Positions 35,980 through 46,860 of a stretch of DNA of 64,000 nucleotides are shown here, piece by piece. This stretch comes from Lotus japonicus (taxonomy: Eukaryota; Streptophyta; Magnoliopsida; Fabales; Fabaceae): assembly GCF_012489685.1 (NCBI RefSeq), contig NC_080042.1, positions 23,264,150 through 23,328,149 of the forward strand, given 5' to 3'. The notes under the pieces were generated by a model. That model saw only the letters and a list, made by a program, of their open reading frames with translations. It did not search any database and was not told the origin of the DNA. Made by a program: the position numbers and the translations under genes. Each line of letters starts with the position of its first letter. Position 1 is the first letter of the stretch.

Positions 35980-37257
35980 CAAGAATATATGGTTGTAATG
36001 TTTACTTTATGATCTTATTTTGTAATACATTTCATACTTGTGCTTAATTTGCATGCTTAATTGCATTTTATACTTGTGCTTGATTCGCATTTTATACTAC
36101 AATTCAACGGTACCTATTTGATTCCAAATTCTTATTCTATTTACTGTCTCAGTTTCGTCAAGTTAATTTTTTCTCTAAGAGTATACATCAAGTTAATGTT
36201 ACCTCGAGAGAAGATTTTTAACTAAGAATCATATACATCAAGAACATATATAGTTTCGAAATTCAATTGATTTCACTTGTTACACTAAGGGTTAACTATG
36301 TACCTTCTATTTCGTTCACTGATTTTCGTTCCCTCACGTACTGATTTTATTTTTCTACGCTGCTAGTGATTATAATCACCTTGATAGCTCTGAAAGATGA
36401 GTTTCAATCTAAGCACCCAAAAACTTCAACATTGAAATCAATGGCAGTTCTAGAAGGTTAATTTCTGCTGCGTCTTTCTCAAGGATCACTTCATTCTTCT
36501 ATTTGGTTCACTAATTTTCTTTCCCTCACGTACTAATTTTATATTTCTACGCTGATTAGTGATTATAATCACCTTGATTGCTCTGAAAGATGGGTTTACC
36601 TCTCAGCACCCAAAAACTTCAACATTGCAGTCAATGACAGTTCAAGAAGGTTAATTTCTGCTGCGTCTTTCTCAAGTATCACTTTATTCTTCTATTTGGT
36701 TCACAGATTTTCTTTCCCTCACGTACTAATTTTATTTGTCTACGCTGATTAGTGATTATAATCACCTTGACAGCTCTAAAAGACGGGTTTAACTCTAAGC
36801 ACCCAAAAACTTCAACAATGCGGTCAATGGCAGTTCTAGAAGGATAATTTCTGCTGCGTCTTTCTCAAGTATCACTTTATTCTTCTATTTGGTTCACTGA
36901 TTTTTTTTCCCTCACGAACTAATTTTATTTTTCTACGCCGATTAGTGACTATAATCACCTTGACAGCCCAGAAAGATGGGTTTTTTTTTGCATCCTCTAT
37001 GTTTTTTTTTTCTTTTGCTTGCTTATAGTCTTGATTGATTATATATTCTTCTTGTGACCCGCACCAATTAATTTCTGTTTGGAATAGATTGATGATTTTG
37101 TGCCCTGCAAGTTTATGATATTTTTAGCAAGGATTGATTGAAACCTGAAGTAATTATTTTCCAAAAGTATGCCACCGGTGCGCTTTTGATAGAAACTAAA
37201 ATGCACTTGCATATTAATCCTTCCTTCTAACACTGTTACAGAGTATTTCCAAGAAAC

Positions 37258-37765
37258 ATGACAAAGTTCTCAGCTCCATGCACTAGAGATATTGTACTTA
37301 GTGTGGATAGTACCGTTCAAGATTAAGGGTCAGGTTTTGGAGGAGTTGTTAGGAATGATAAGTGTGATTGGGTGACTGGATTCTGTGGATCCTTGGGGGA
37401 GGAAAAAGAAGTGGTTGTTACTGAATTGACTCCAATTTTAATAGGATTACCAATCTGTTTTGGATTAAAGAAGTACACCCTTATAAAAAACATTTTGGTA
37501 TAGTCTGACAATAGTTGAGTATGCAATTGTTTGATGTATGATGTGGTGAAAAAATGTTCATATTAAAGCAATGATGCAGGAAAACAATGTGATAATTGTT
37601 AATGTGCATGGAAACGCATACGAAGCTCCACATGTTATGGCAGATATTGGGATGGTTTGTGGAAAGGTGATAAAGGAGCATGAATTCCCACCTACGAATT
37701 TAGTGCGAAGAACCATTAAATTTGACAAGTCACACAAAATCGTTCCAAGGAAGTCAATGAAGTAG
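37258..37765 (+). pseudogene. RNase H-like pseudogene, array copy 6
   Basis: Located 1,786 bp after copy 5 and nearly identical to it, including the early TAA. The second half starts later because GTGGTGGAAAAATG became GTGGTGAAAAAATG, creating a TGA. Confidence 0.6.
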
Positions 37766-39639
37766 CAAGAATATATGGTTGTAATGTTTACTTTATGATC
37801 TTATTTTGTAATACATTTCATACTTGTGCTTAATTTGCATGCTTAATTGCATTTTATACTTGTGCTTGATTCGCATTTTATACTACAATTCAACGGTACC
37901 TATTTGATTCCAAATTCTTATTCTATTTACTGTCTCAGTTTCGTCAAGTTAATTTTTTCTCTAATAGTATACATCAAGTTAATGTTACCTCGAGAGAAGA
38001 TTTTTAACTAAGAATCATATACATCAAGAACATATATAGTTTAGAAATTCAATTGATTTCACTTGTTACACTAAGGGTTAACTATGTACCTTCTATTTCG
38101 TTCACTGATTTTCGTTCCCTCACGTACTGATTTTATTTTTCTACGCTGCTAGTGATTATAATCACCTTGACAGCTCTGAAAGATGAGTTTCAATCTAAGC
38201 ACCCAAAAACTTCAACATTGCAATCAATGGCAGTTCTAGAAGGTTGATTTCTGCTGCGTCTTTCTCAAGGATCACTTCATTCTTCTATTTGGTTCACTAA
38301 TTTTCTATGCATCACGTACTAATTTTATATTTCTACGCTGATTAGTGATTATAATCACCTTGATTGCTCTGAAAGATGGGTTTACCTCTAAGCACCCAAA
38401 AACTTCAACAATGCAGTCAATGGCAGTTCTAGAAGGATAATTTCTGCTGCGTCTTTCTCAAGTATGACTTTATTCTTCTATTTGGGTTCACTGATTTGTG
38501 TTCCCTCACGTACTAATTTTATTTTTCTACGCTGATTAGTGATTATATTCACCTTGACAGCTCTGAAAGATGGGTTTCACTCTAAGAACCCAAAAACGTC
38601 AACATTGTAGTCAATGACAGTTCTAGAAGGTTAATTTCTGCTGCGTCTTTCTCGAGTATAACTTTATTCTTCTATTTGGTTCACTGATTTTCTTTCCCTC
38701 ACGTACTAATTTTATATTTCTACGCTGATTAGTGATTATAATCACCTTGATAGCTTTGAAAGATGGGTTTCACTCTAAGCACCCAAAAACTTCAACAATG
38801 CGGTCAATGGCAGTTCTAGAAGGATAATTTCCGCTGCGTCTTTCTCAAGTATCACTTTATTCTTCTTTTTGGTTCACTGATTTTCTTTCCCTCACGTACT
38901 AATTTTATATTTCTACGCTGATTAGTGATTATAATCACATTGACTGCTCTGAAAGACGGGTTTCACTCTCAGCACCCAAAAACTTCAACATTGCAGTCAA
39001 TGGCAGTTCTAGAAGGATAATTTCTGCTGCGTCTATCTCAAGTATCACTTTATTCTTCTATTTGGTTCACTGATTTTATTTCCCTCACGTACTAATTTTA
39101 TTTTTCTACGCTTATTAGTGATTATAGTCACATTGACAGTTCTGAAAGATGAGTTTCACTCTCAGCACCCAAAAACTTCAACATAGTAGTCAATGTCAGT
39201 TTTAGAAGGTTAATAGCTTATGCATCTTTCTCAAGTATCACTTTATTCTTCTAGTTGGTTCACTGATTTTCTTTCCCTCGCGTACTAATTTTATTTTTCT
39301 ACGCTGGTTAGTGATTATAATCACCTTGACAGCTCTGAAAGATGGGTTTCACTCTAAGCACCCAAAAACTTCAACATTGCAGTTAATGACAGTTCTAGAA
39401 GGATAATTTCTCTTGCGTCTTTCTCAAGTTTCACTTTATTCTTCTATTTGGTTCACTGATTTTCTTTCCCTCTCGTACTAATATTATTTTTTTACGCTGA
39501 TTAGTGATTATAATCACCTTGACAACTCTGAAAGATGAGTTTTCCTCTCAGCACCCAAAAACTTCAACATTGCAGTCAATGACAGTTCTAGAAGGTTAAT
39601 TTCTTTTGCATCTTTCTCTCAAGGATCACTTTATTCTTC

Positions 39640-39929
39640 CCTGCTTGTGTTTGGTCGCATGTCGTCCCTGCTAGTGTTGGTTCCTAGCCCTGGGCTTGGT
39701 CTTTGGTTTCTGTGGGGCTTGGCTTTGGTTTGGTCTCGTGCTGGTTGTTTTGTAGTGGTAGATAGTGTTCCCTGCTATCGTTTGGTCTTTGGGGTTGTTT
39801 TGTCCCCGTGTTCTTTTTCTCTGTTCCTAAGGCCTAGGACTGTTTCTGTTTATATTGTAAAGGGATTGGCATTCCTGATGTCGTTTTTACTTTAATATAT
39901 ATATCTCTTAATTTTCCTGGAAAAAAAAA
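39640..39929 (+). mobile_element. 5'-truncated LINE 3' end with poly-A
   Basis: The segment ends with TACTTTAATATATATATCTC, AATTTTCC and a run of A, the usual tail of plant L1-type LINEs. It is flanked by a perfect 9-bp duplication TTATTCTTC at 39631-39639 and 39930-39938. Only the last ~290 bp were copied, as expected for 5' truncation during target-primed reverse transcription. It inserted in the last array monomer. Confidence 0.8.
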
Positions 39930-40019
39930 TTATTCTTCTATCTTATTCACTAATCTTCTTTCCATAATTTTATAGATGTTCAAGAATTTATTCAGGGGAG
40001 TTGGAACTAGAAGTCAATG

Positions 40020-40712
40020 TCAAAGTTGAGCAGGGAGATGATCTCGGAACCATATCTTCGTTACTGCCTTCTTGCAAACATTCATCTCAATGCAAACCCT
40101 TGCATATCGACCACGTTGCAGTTGTAGAGTGTTTCCGATCACTCTAATAGGCTTCCCTACCGCCTCAGCGATTGCTCAAAGAAAGCTCTCGTCATAAAAT
40201 GTCGTATTCAACCCAGGGAAGCGCAGCCAAACGGGAGACTTGAGAGAAGTCGCCACCGCTGGGACAAAATCTGGGCTCCAAAGAGCAATAGACACACAAT
40301 GCTCATAAATCATCCATGGTCCTCCATGCAAAACCTTGTCACGGTCCGTCTCTCGGTCAAACTTGACCATATAGAACCATTTATCAATCACGATGATGTC
40401 AAAACCACCCTCTGGTTTCCACATGCTTCGGAGTTGTGCTTTCATTATATTATACCCTAGGTTTTTGCCGATCAGTTTCACAACCAGAGCATCCTTCCAT
40501 GGGCGACTAAGTTCTTCAACCACTGAATCAATTGTGAAGACCTTTGGAAAGCCATCCTCATCATATTCAATTCGCACCAGCTTATGTGCAATCAAGTCAA
40601 CTTGTTGACAACCACTATTAGTCATTGTTCGCCCTAGCACCATGTCACAGAACGAGGGGCGGGAGCCCTGCGTCGCCGCCACCTTCCCCAGAGCTTGGAC
40701 CGAAGACCCCAT
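40020..40712 (-). pseudogene. LINE ORF1-like (DUF4283) protein fragment
   Basis: The frame starts at 40712 (MGSSVQALGKVAATQG) and contains PWKDALVVKLIGKNLGYNIM, WFYMVKFDRETDRDKVLHGG and SPVWLRFPGLNTTFYDESFL. After an in-frame TGA it resumes with AIAEAVGKPIRVI and GRYARVCIEMN before a stop at about 40020. This is the DUF4283 nucleic-acid-binding domain of plant L1-type LINE ORF1, in which a CCHC knuckle normally follows; the knuckle is missing here. The WLRFPGL and GR-YARVC-E blocks are diagnostic. The frame is disabled by one stop and truncated at its 3' end; no endonuclease or RT follows on this strand. Confidence 0.7.
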
Positions 40713-41535
40713 CGTACGCTTTGTCTTCTTCTCTCCTTTTTTATAAGCCTAGTCCATGTAGTGCTTAATATAAGAATTAAGCAATTATTTCACACTCCTT
40801 AAGAAATTTAGTTAATTACATTAAAATTGTTCTAAAATTTTATCAACTTTCCAAAATTACTCATAAGCCACTTTATTAATTTCTATGCATTATTAACGCT
40901 TGTAAAAGTAAGGGCCGACCTAACACTAAAAGATTCCTAAAGAAAATTTTTAAATTGAAAAATTTTTAATTAAAAATTAATTAACTCATTATTATCTTTA
41001 TGTTGGAATTGTGGTGTTGTTATCTACTGATATGTAAGCTTATGTAGAAATTTGACGTTACTGCATGATGAGATTGTCATAGGTAGACTTACCAATCTTG
41101 GATGTAGGCCCCGAAACTGGATGAAATATGTTCCCCTTTCGGGTTGCCCTTGTCCTTGATGCCATAGATATGCCTCGGCCTTCATGGTTGCTATTGATTT
41201 GTGGTGGAATTTTAGAGCTTGAAAAGGAAGACAAGAACTGAGCAATTTATTTTGTGGTGGAATTTTAGAGCTTTTGCAATTTACATTGATTTCAATGTCT
41301 GTCTTCTCACAGCAATCACAACAGGGTTGAGTGTTGGGATCATAGTATTCTGGCGTGGCCTACTAGCCAGGGCCAAGAGTGGTACTTGCCAGAGAGCTTG
41401 ATCTGAACACTTGATTGTATCCATTTCAAATAGTAATGCAGTTTAAATTTTACTCATATAATTGACTAAATTTCTATTGGTATCTTGTAAAATCTTGTAA
41501 TACGCCAAAAGATTTGAGGTTTATCTACGTATCAT
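40713..41535. other. AT-rich sequence with an unassigned hydrophobic frame
   Basis: No gene is supported. A plus-strand frame at 41219-41401 encodes a hydrophobic stretch (NVCLLTAITTGLSVGIIVFW) that could be a membrane-segment exon, but it has no start context, partner exons or family match I can name. The word TTTGTGGTGGAATTTTAGAGCTT occurs twice, near 41200 and 41250. Confidence 0.35.
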
Positions 41536-41913
41536 TTTGACAAGTCACACAAAATCGTTCCAAGGAAGTAAAGGAAGTCAAGGAAGTAGCAAGAATATAC
41601 GGTTGTAATGTTTACTTTATGATTTTATTTTGAAATACATTTCATACTTGTGCTTAATTCACATGCTTAATTTCATTTTATACTTGTGCTTAATTCGCAT
41701 TTTATACTACAATTCAACGGTACCCATTTGATTCCAAATTCTTATTATATTTACTGTCTCAGTTTCGTCAAGTTAATTTTTTCTCTAAGAGTATACATCA
41801 AGTTAATGTTACCTAGAGAGAAGATTTTTTAACTAAGAATCATATACATCAAGAACATATATAGTTTAGAAATTCACTTCATTTCACTTGTTACACTAAG
41901 GGTTAACTATGTA
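41536..41913. repeat. Detached remnant of the array's RNase H-block tail
   Basis: From GACAAGTCACACAAAATCG onward this matches the end of the 1.1-kb insert (for example 28405-28770) through TTACACTAAGGGTTAACTATGTA, but with no RNase H N-terminal half and no 193-bp monomers. It lies about 1.9 kb beyond the array end. A duplication AGGAAGT(CA)AAGGAAGTC distinguishes it. It may be the source locus or a broken outlying copy. Confidence 0.8.
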
Positions 41914-42268
41914 TTTGGTCCTTGTAAAATGAGTAGAGTGAAGTAGTACTCACATGTGGATGGTTCAAGTATGCATGTTCTTATAAATTGTGAATTATTC
42001 TAAAGTTTAGAAATTCACTTGTTACAATAAGGGTTAACTATATATTTGGTCCTTGTAAAATGAGTGGAGTCTGGAAACTGTCCATCTATTTTAGAAAATA
42101 GCTGGTTTTGGTCTTCGTCGGAATTTGAGTTCCGGTTAACTTTCATTTGGATTAAGAAACGGAGGAGGGGAGTCAATGTGTTGATGAGATGATCCTGCAT
42201 TGACATCATCGTGGAAAGCTTGATGAAAGGAAGAACAAGAAAGAAAAATTGGGCTACCAGAATCTAGA

Positions 42269-42411
42269 GCTCTAATACCATGTTGTGAAAGATAAAAAAT
42301 TCTTAAATGTATTCATTGCAGAAGCTCACATTCTGTACATGAGATGCATATTTATATAGTCTCGGGAACCTACTAACTCATGATGGCTTCTAACAATTTT
42401 AACTCCTAACA
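42269..42411 (-). mobile_element. Short LTR with primer-binding site, element truncated
   Basis: On the minus strand an LTR of 131 bp (42411-42281) begins TGTTAGGAGTTAAAATTG and ends TTTCACAACA, with a TATATAAATATG promoter-like stretch. It is followed immediately by TGGTATTAGAGC (42280-42269), one mismatch from the initiator-Met tRNA primer site used by many plant Copia elements. No second LTR or coding region was found toward 42,000. This is the 5' end of a small or deleted Copia/TRIM-like element next to the 3' end of the PPR gene. Confidence 0.55.
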
Positions 42412-42529
42412 AAAAACAGAAAAACTTTCAGTTTTATGATCTAATACATTATATTTGTGAAGCTTGAGTAAATCTATTCTTCCTATATATGTGAAAGCTT
42501 TTAAGTGAACAGCTACCTTTACACAATTT

Positions 42530-44297
42530 TTACGAATAATCATGACAAGAACAAGATCCTTCCTTGAAGTGGTGAAAACGATTCCGGTCCCTCACTATTA
42601 TCTCCCTCCCATAAATCTTGGACAGTAACTTGGTTGCATTGTGACAATCATCACAAACTCTAAGATTCTTTACAATTCGAATTGGAGCACAAGGAGCTGT
42701 GCTAATCAGACCATATGCCATAGCCAGTTTTTCACTGTGATAATTAAGTGCAGTTTCTTTCTCCTCCCTATCTATGTTCATAAGAACCGAAGATATATCC
42801 GGGGTGTATCCAGAATCTTCTAGTTTTTCTCTCATCTCAGCGATCATTTCATAAAATTTTTTAGTTTCTAGGTACTTCCTATCTCCCATTATGAATTCAT
42901 GAACTGATCCATTCACTTCAATGGAGCTGAAACCTGGTTCTTTACTAATGCCTGCATCCGTCATAACTCTTCTTATATCAGCTACATCACCCCATCTATT
43001 TTCTGCTGCATATATGTTTGACATCAGAACATTATATCCACATTTGTGGGGTTCCAATGAGGGAAATTGTTTTGCTGCCCATTCCCCAAGTTTCACATTT
43101 TTGTGAAGCTTACATGCAGCAAGGAAAGATCCCAATACCGCCGTGTTGGGCCTCATGGGCATGTCATTGATTAGTTTCTGAGCTTCATCAAGCAATCCAG
43201 CTCGGCCGAGAAGATCCACCATGCACCCATAGTGCTCAACTTTTGGGACTAACCCAAAGTTATGAACCATCTTATGAAACAGCCTCTTCCCTTCTTGCAA
43301 CAATCCAGAATGACTACAAGCTTTAAGAGCTCCAATAAATGTGATGTCATTAGGGATAACCCCTTGTGCTTCCATTTCTACAAAAAGTTCCAGTGCTGAA
43401 TCTCCATCGCCATGCATTGCGTAACCCGAAATCATGGCATTCCGCATGGAAACGTCTGGGTCAGCTGCTGCAGCAAAAAGTCTATAGGTTGTGTCTATGT
43501 CTCCACACTTTGCATACATGTCAACCAAGGACGTTTTAAGTTTCGTATCTCTTTTAATTCCTTGCTTGTCTATGTAAGAATGGATCCACTTACCCATTTC
43601 AAGGGATCCAGATTTTGCACATAACACAAGGAGACTAACCATGGTTATCTCATTTGGCCTTATTCCACAATCAGTCATCTGGACGTAGATATCAAACGCC
43701 TCATCTATACAATTGGTTTGTGCATAAGCTAAAATCATGGCACTGCAAATCATTAAATCTTTGTTCTCAATGCTATCAAAAACAGATCTTGCACTTCTAA
43801 CATCACTGCATTTACCATACATATCAATAAAAGCAGTGGCCAGAACTACAGAAATGGTAATCCCATTTCTTAGAGTGAAAGCATGCAACCACTTACCCAG
43901 TTCTAGAGCTCCTACTTTGCTACATTCTTTGACCAAACTAAAGATTGCAATCTCATTTGGCAACACACCCTCCTCAAGCATTTTGACAAAAAGTCTAACA
44001 CCTTCATTCAAATTATTGGAATGAATGTAGCTTGCAATCATAGCCGTCCATGAAACGATACTAGCCCCAGACAAACCATTAAAAAACCTTCTTGCATAAG
44101 CTAAATCTTTACATTTAACATACATATCTATCAGAGCAGTACTCAGAGGAACCCCTGATTTCCCACAGTTTCTACTCCTCATTACATAACCATGCATGGC
44201 TTTCCCCAATTTCTGATCAGCAAGTTCTGCAAGGACATGAACAATACTTATCATTGCGATTTCACTAGGCTTTACTCCCGCAACACGCATATCCTTC
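42530..44297 (-). pseudogene. DYW-class PPR protein gene, main part, 5' disrupted
   Basis: About 588 codons of a PLS-type pentatricopeptide repeat protein: repeats such as STALIDMYVKCKDLAYARRF, SWTAMIASYIHSNNLNEGVR and TSLVDMYAKCGDIDTTYRLF, then E/E+ motifs (PGFSSIEVNGSVHEFIMGDR) and a DYW deaminase domain with HSEKLA, CDDCHNATK and HHFKEGSCSCHDY. The zinc/catalytic residues (HxE, CxxC) are present. The last residue is Ser, giving DYS instead of DYW. Such proteins are organelle C-to-U RNA-editing factors. The frame has no stops from 44297 to 42530 but its 5' end is cut by an LTR element. Upstream codons continue at 48099-48002 across the duplication CCTTC. Transit peptide and early repeats are missing. 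Confidence 0.85.
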
Positions 44298-44617
44298 TGG
44301 ACTGGGCGAGACCCTGGGGCCCTCGCCCAGGGTCGCTTGCCTAAGGGCGACGCGCGAGCCAGGGAGTTCGGCTTCCCCGGAGAGGCCCAACCGGCCCACT
44401 TAGGACAGTTAGGGACACTAGGCCCAACCTTTAGTCTATAAATAGGGGACGGTGAATAATTGTAAAGGACTCTTGGTTCACTTAAGAAATAACAAGATTG
44501 AAATTCAGTTACTTTCTCTCTCAAAAGCGGTTACGCTCTCATTCTCTCTAGGAATCTAACATCACGTTCCTTACACTCTAGGTACTATACCTCATCTCAA
44601 TGTTCATGGATGGAACA
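44298..44617 (+). repeat. Left (5') LTR of the non-autonomous element
   Basis: 320 bp, with promoter-like TCTATAAATAGGGG near 44435 and a leader containing CTTTCTCTCTCAAAAGCGG. Its minus strand is stop-free across 44524-44298 and joins the PPR frame. Confidence 0.8.
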
Positions 44618-45299
44618 TTTGGCGCCGTCTGTGGGGATCGGTAAATTTTCTACTCCCAGATCATGTGGATTGATTGCATAACCGATTTCACTCTTGAATA
44701 TCTTGATTTTTCAACGAATTCCGACGATAGAATTGAGGTGGCTGTGCGACGTGGAAGATGAAGTGGATTTTCAAATCCAAATCAGCGTTCTCTAGAAAAG
44801 ATCTGGATCGAAAACGAGGAACGTAATGGGAAGCACGTTGAGGAACGAATCTGTGGTGATGTGAAGGGAAAGAAACAAGGTTCGTTCGCAAGGGAAGGTC
44901 CAGGTCAAGAGATTGGGAGGAGCGACGATCAGGAATAGCGGCGAGCTTGAATTTCGACTTGATGATGGTTCTGGAGGAGAGCCTCGGAGGCAAGAATGAT
45001 AGTGTGAATGGATTTTCAAGGTCTGACGAAGAAGAAGTCAAGAAGCGAAAAACAAAGTGAGATGAATGAGAAGAAGATCGGGACGATGAACATCGCTTTC
45101 TTAACGCCGACAGACTCAAGGTGATGAGGAAGATTAAAATAGAGGCGGATGATCTGTGCAGAACTCATGGCAGTAAGCGGAAATTGGAAGGAATTTTGAG
45201 CCAACCTTCATCTGCTACTCATGATAGCGCACTCGGTCGTAGCAGCGGAGAAGAGGAAGTGCGAACGCGTGAGGAGCAGAACCAGTTCCAAGAACATTT

Positions 45300-45480
45300 T
45301 TGCTTGGGCGGTCGAAGTTCGGCGAGTAAGTGTGGCGGTTGAAGTTCTGCGAGCAAGTGTTGCTGGCGATGGAGGTCCGCTGCGAGCAAGTGTCGCCGGC
45401 GAGGGAGTTCGGCGGCGAGCAAGTATCACTGGCGTTGAAGCATGGCGAGCACGTTCTGTTTCAGCGACGAAAGTTTGGTG
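45300..45480. repeat. Degenerate GCGAGCAAGTGT-type tandem repeats
   Basis: Four or five imperfect ~35-bp units built on GGCGAGCAAGTGT/GCGAGTAAGTGT with GTTGAAG or GGAGTTC between them, inside the non-autonomous element. The open frames over this stretch on both strands are by-products of the repeat. Confidence 0.55.
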
Positions 45481-46274
45481 AACAAAATGTAGCTATGGTT
45501 AAGTCCGGCGAACACATATTGCTATCATCCATGAGCGAAATTCATGAACGGAACCAAATATACATCAACTCTTTCAATCTTTTCCTTTATCTTTCATTTG
45601 ATTCCTTCTCCATTGTTGGTAGTTCTGGATTTCTTTGTTCAGAAGCTGATGTCCTCTTCATTGTGTTTGATTCATGGAAGAAAGGAACATGCCAGGTCAA
45701 GACGAAGGAGCAGAGGAATTACGCGCGCCAACTGTTCGACGAAATTGGTGAACGATCTATGCGCTTCAGTTTTGCATATTTAAACACAAAGATCTACTCA
45801 AACTCCCTGTTGCGCCTGCAATTTCTACTGGAGAATGACACATCTGAGGACCGCATAAAATCTGGAAGGGAGATTTCATGCCTGAGAAATAAAATAAAAA
45901 GAGCGGCAAGACAGGGGCGGAGCACAATGTTGAATATAGTCACAGTTATGTCACAAGAACTTTCCATTTGTACTACTGCCTTGTTTCCGTTTTCAGGGAA
46001 ATGCTTGGAGGAAAAACAGAATAGGAAGGAGCCTCCTTCAATTGGGAATCTACTTTTTGGAAAATGCATGAGATATGGAACCGAGACAACGTATTGGGTT
46101 TGCATAATTTATGAACTCTTATTTGCCTTTAGCCATCATAACATGATTGAGTGGTGTCACGAAGTGAGTTAGAGCTTGCAACTCTTATCTGATTAGCATA
46201 TACAATTGATTCAAGCATGATAATTTTTATGTGATTATTTGCTTGTGTGTTAAAATGAATGTCGCATGCCTCTT

Positions 46275-46860
46275 TTGAAAAAGCCTCCCTGAAATAAGGG
46301 TCGAGCATCTATCCAAAAAGCCTCCCCGAAATAAGGGTCGAGCATCTATGACTAGGCGAAACCTTGGCCCCGAGCGGCCAAAACCACCGTCATTTTATTT
46401 TGGCGGGGTCGCACCTCTTTGAGGTATGGGGCAAAACCCTCGTCCCTTGGCGAGGCCGCACCTGATCTTACGGGCGACAGTGTGACCAAAGCCCTCGTCA
46501 TCAAGCATGACGAGGCGAAGCCCTTGTCATCTTCTTGGCAAGGAAAAAGCCCTCGTCCCTTGGTGAGGCCGAACCGGATCTTACGGGATAAGCGTGCGAC
46601 TGAAGCCCTCGCCTTCAAGCATGACGAGGCGAAGCCCTTGTCATCTTCTTGGCAAGGCAAAAGCCCTCGTCCCTTGGCGAGGCCGCACCTGATCTTACAG
46701 GAGAAGCGTGTGACCAAAGCCCCCGTCATCGAGCATGACGAGGCGAAGCCCTTGTCATCTTCTTGGCAAGGCCACATAATGATCTTACGGGAAAAGAGTA
46801 TGAATAAAGCCTCCCGAGCAAAAGTCCTAGTCAGACTCAGCTGGTCCACATGGACCTAGC
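46275..46860. repeat. Tandem repeats in the internal 3' region of the non-autonomous element
   Basis: Two copies of a ~50-bp unit with AATAAGGGTCGAGCATCTAT are followed by about three copies of a ~115-bp unit with GACGAGGCGAAGCCCTTGTC, ATCTTCTTGGCAAGG and CTGATCTTACGGG. Frames on both strands (for example 46352-46849 and 46419-46859) are open by repetition and lack protein similarity. Confidence 0.75.

Larger units (their letters stand above)
26220..39630. repeat. Higher-order tandem array: ~193-bp monomers with 1.1-kb inserts
   Basis: About 38 head-to-tail monomers of 191-196 bp are recognisable by the recurring words TTTCTACGCTGATTAGTGAT, GCACCCAAAAACTTCAACA and CTTTCTCAAGTATCACTT. They fall into seven blocks of roughly 8, 4, 5, 5, 4, 4 and 8 monomers. 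The blocks are separated by six copies of a ~1.1-kb segment that contains an RNase H-like pseudogene. The repeat of the larger unit is about 1,790 bp (four monomers plus insert) or 1,980 bp (five monomers plus insert). Units 2-4 and units 5-6 form near-identical subgroups, indicating recent amplification. The array begins about 30 bp from the helicase tail of the Helitron, and a LINE marks the other end. Confidence 0.9.

Noticed and set aside
41219..41401. Hydrophobic plus-strand frame as a membrane protein gene
   Set aside because: No partner exons, start context or recognisable family; kept only as a note.
44688..45429. Short Ser/Arg-rich minus-strand frames inside the LARD
   Set aside because: No conserved domain; they overlap degenerate tandem repeats and run against the element's orientation.
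46352..46859. 146-165-codon frames on both strands
   Set aside because: Open because of ~115-bp tandem repeats; mirrored on both strands, without homology.
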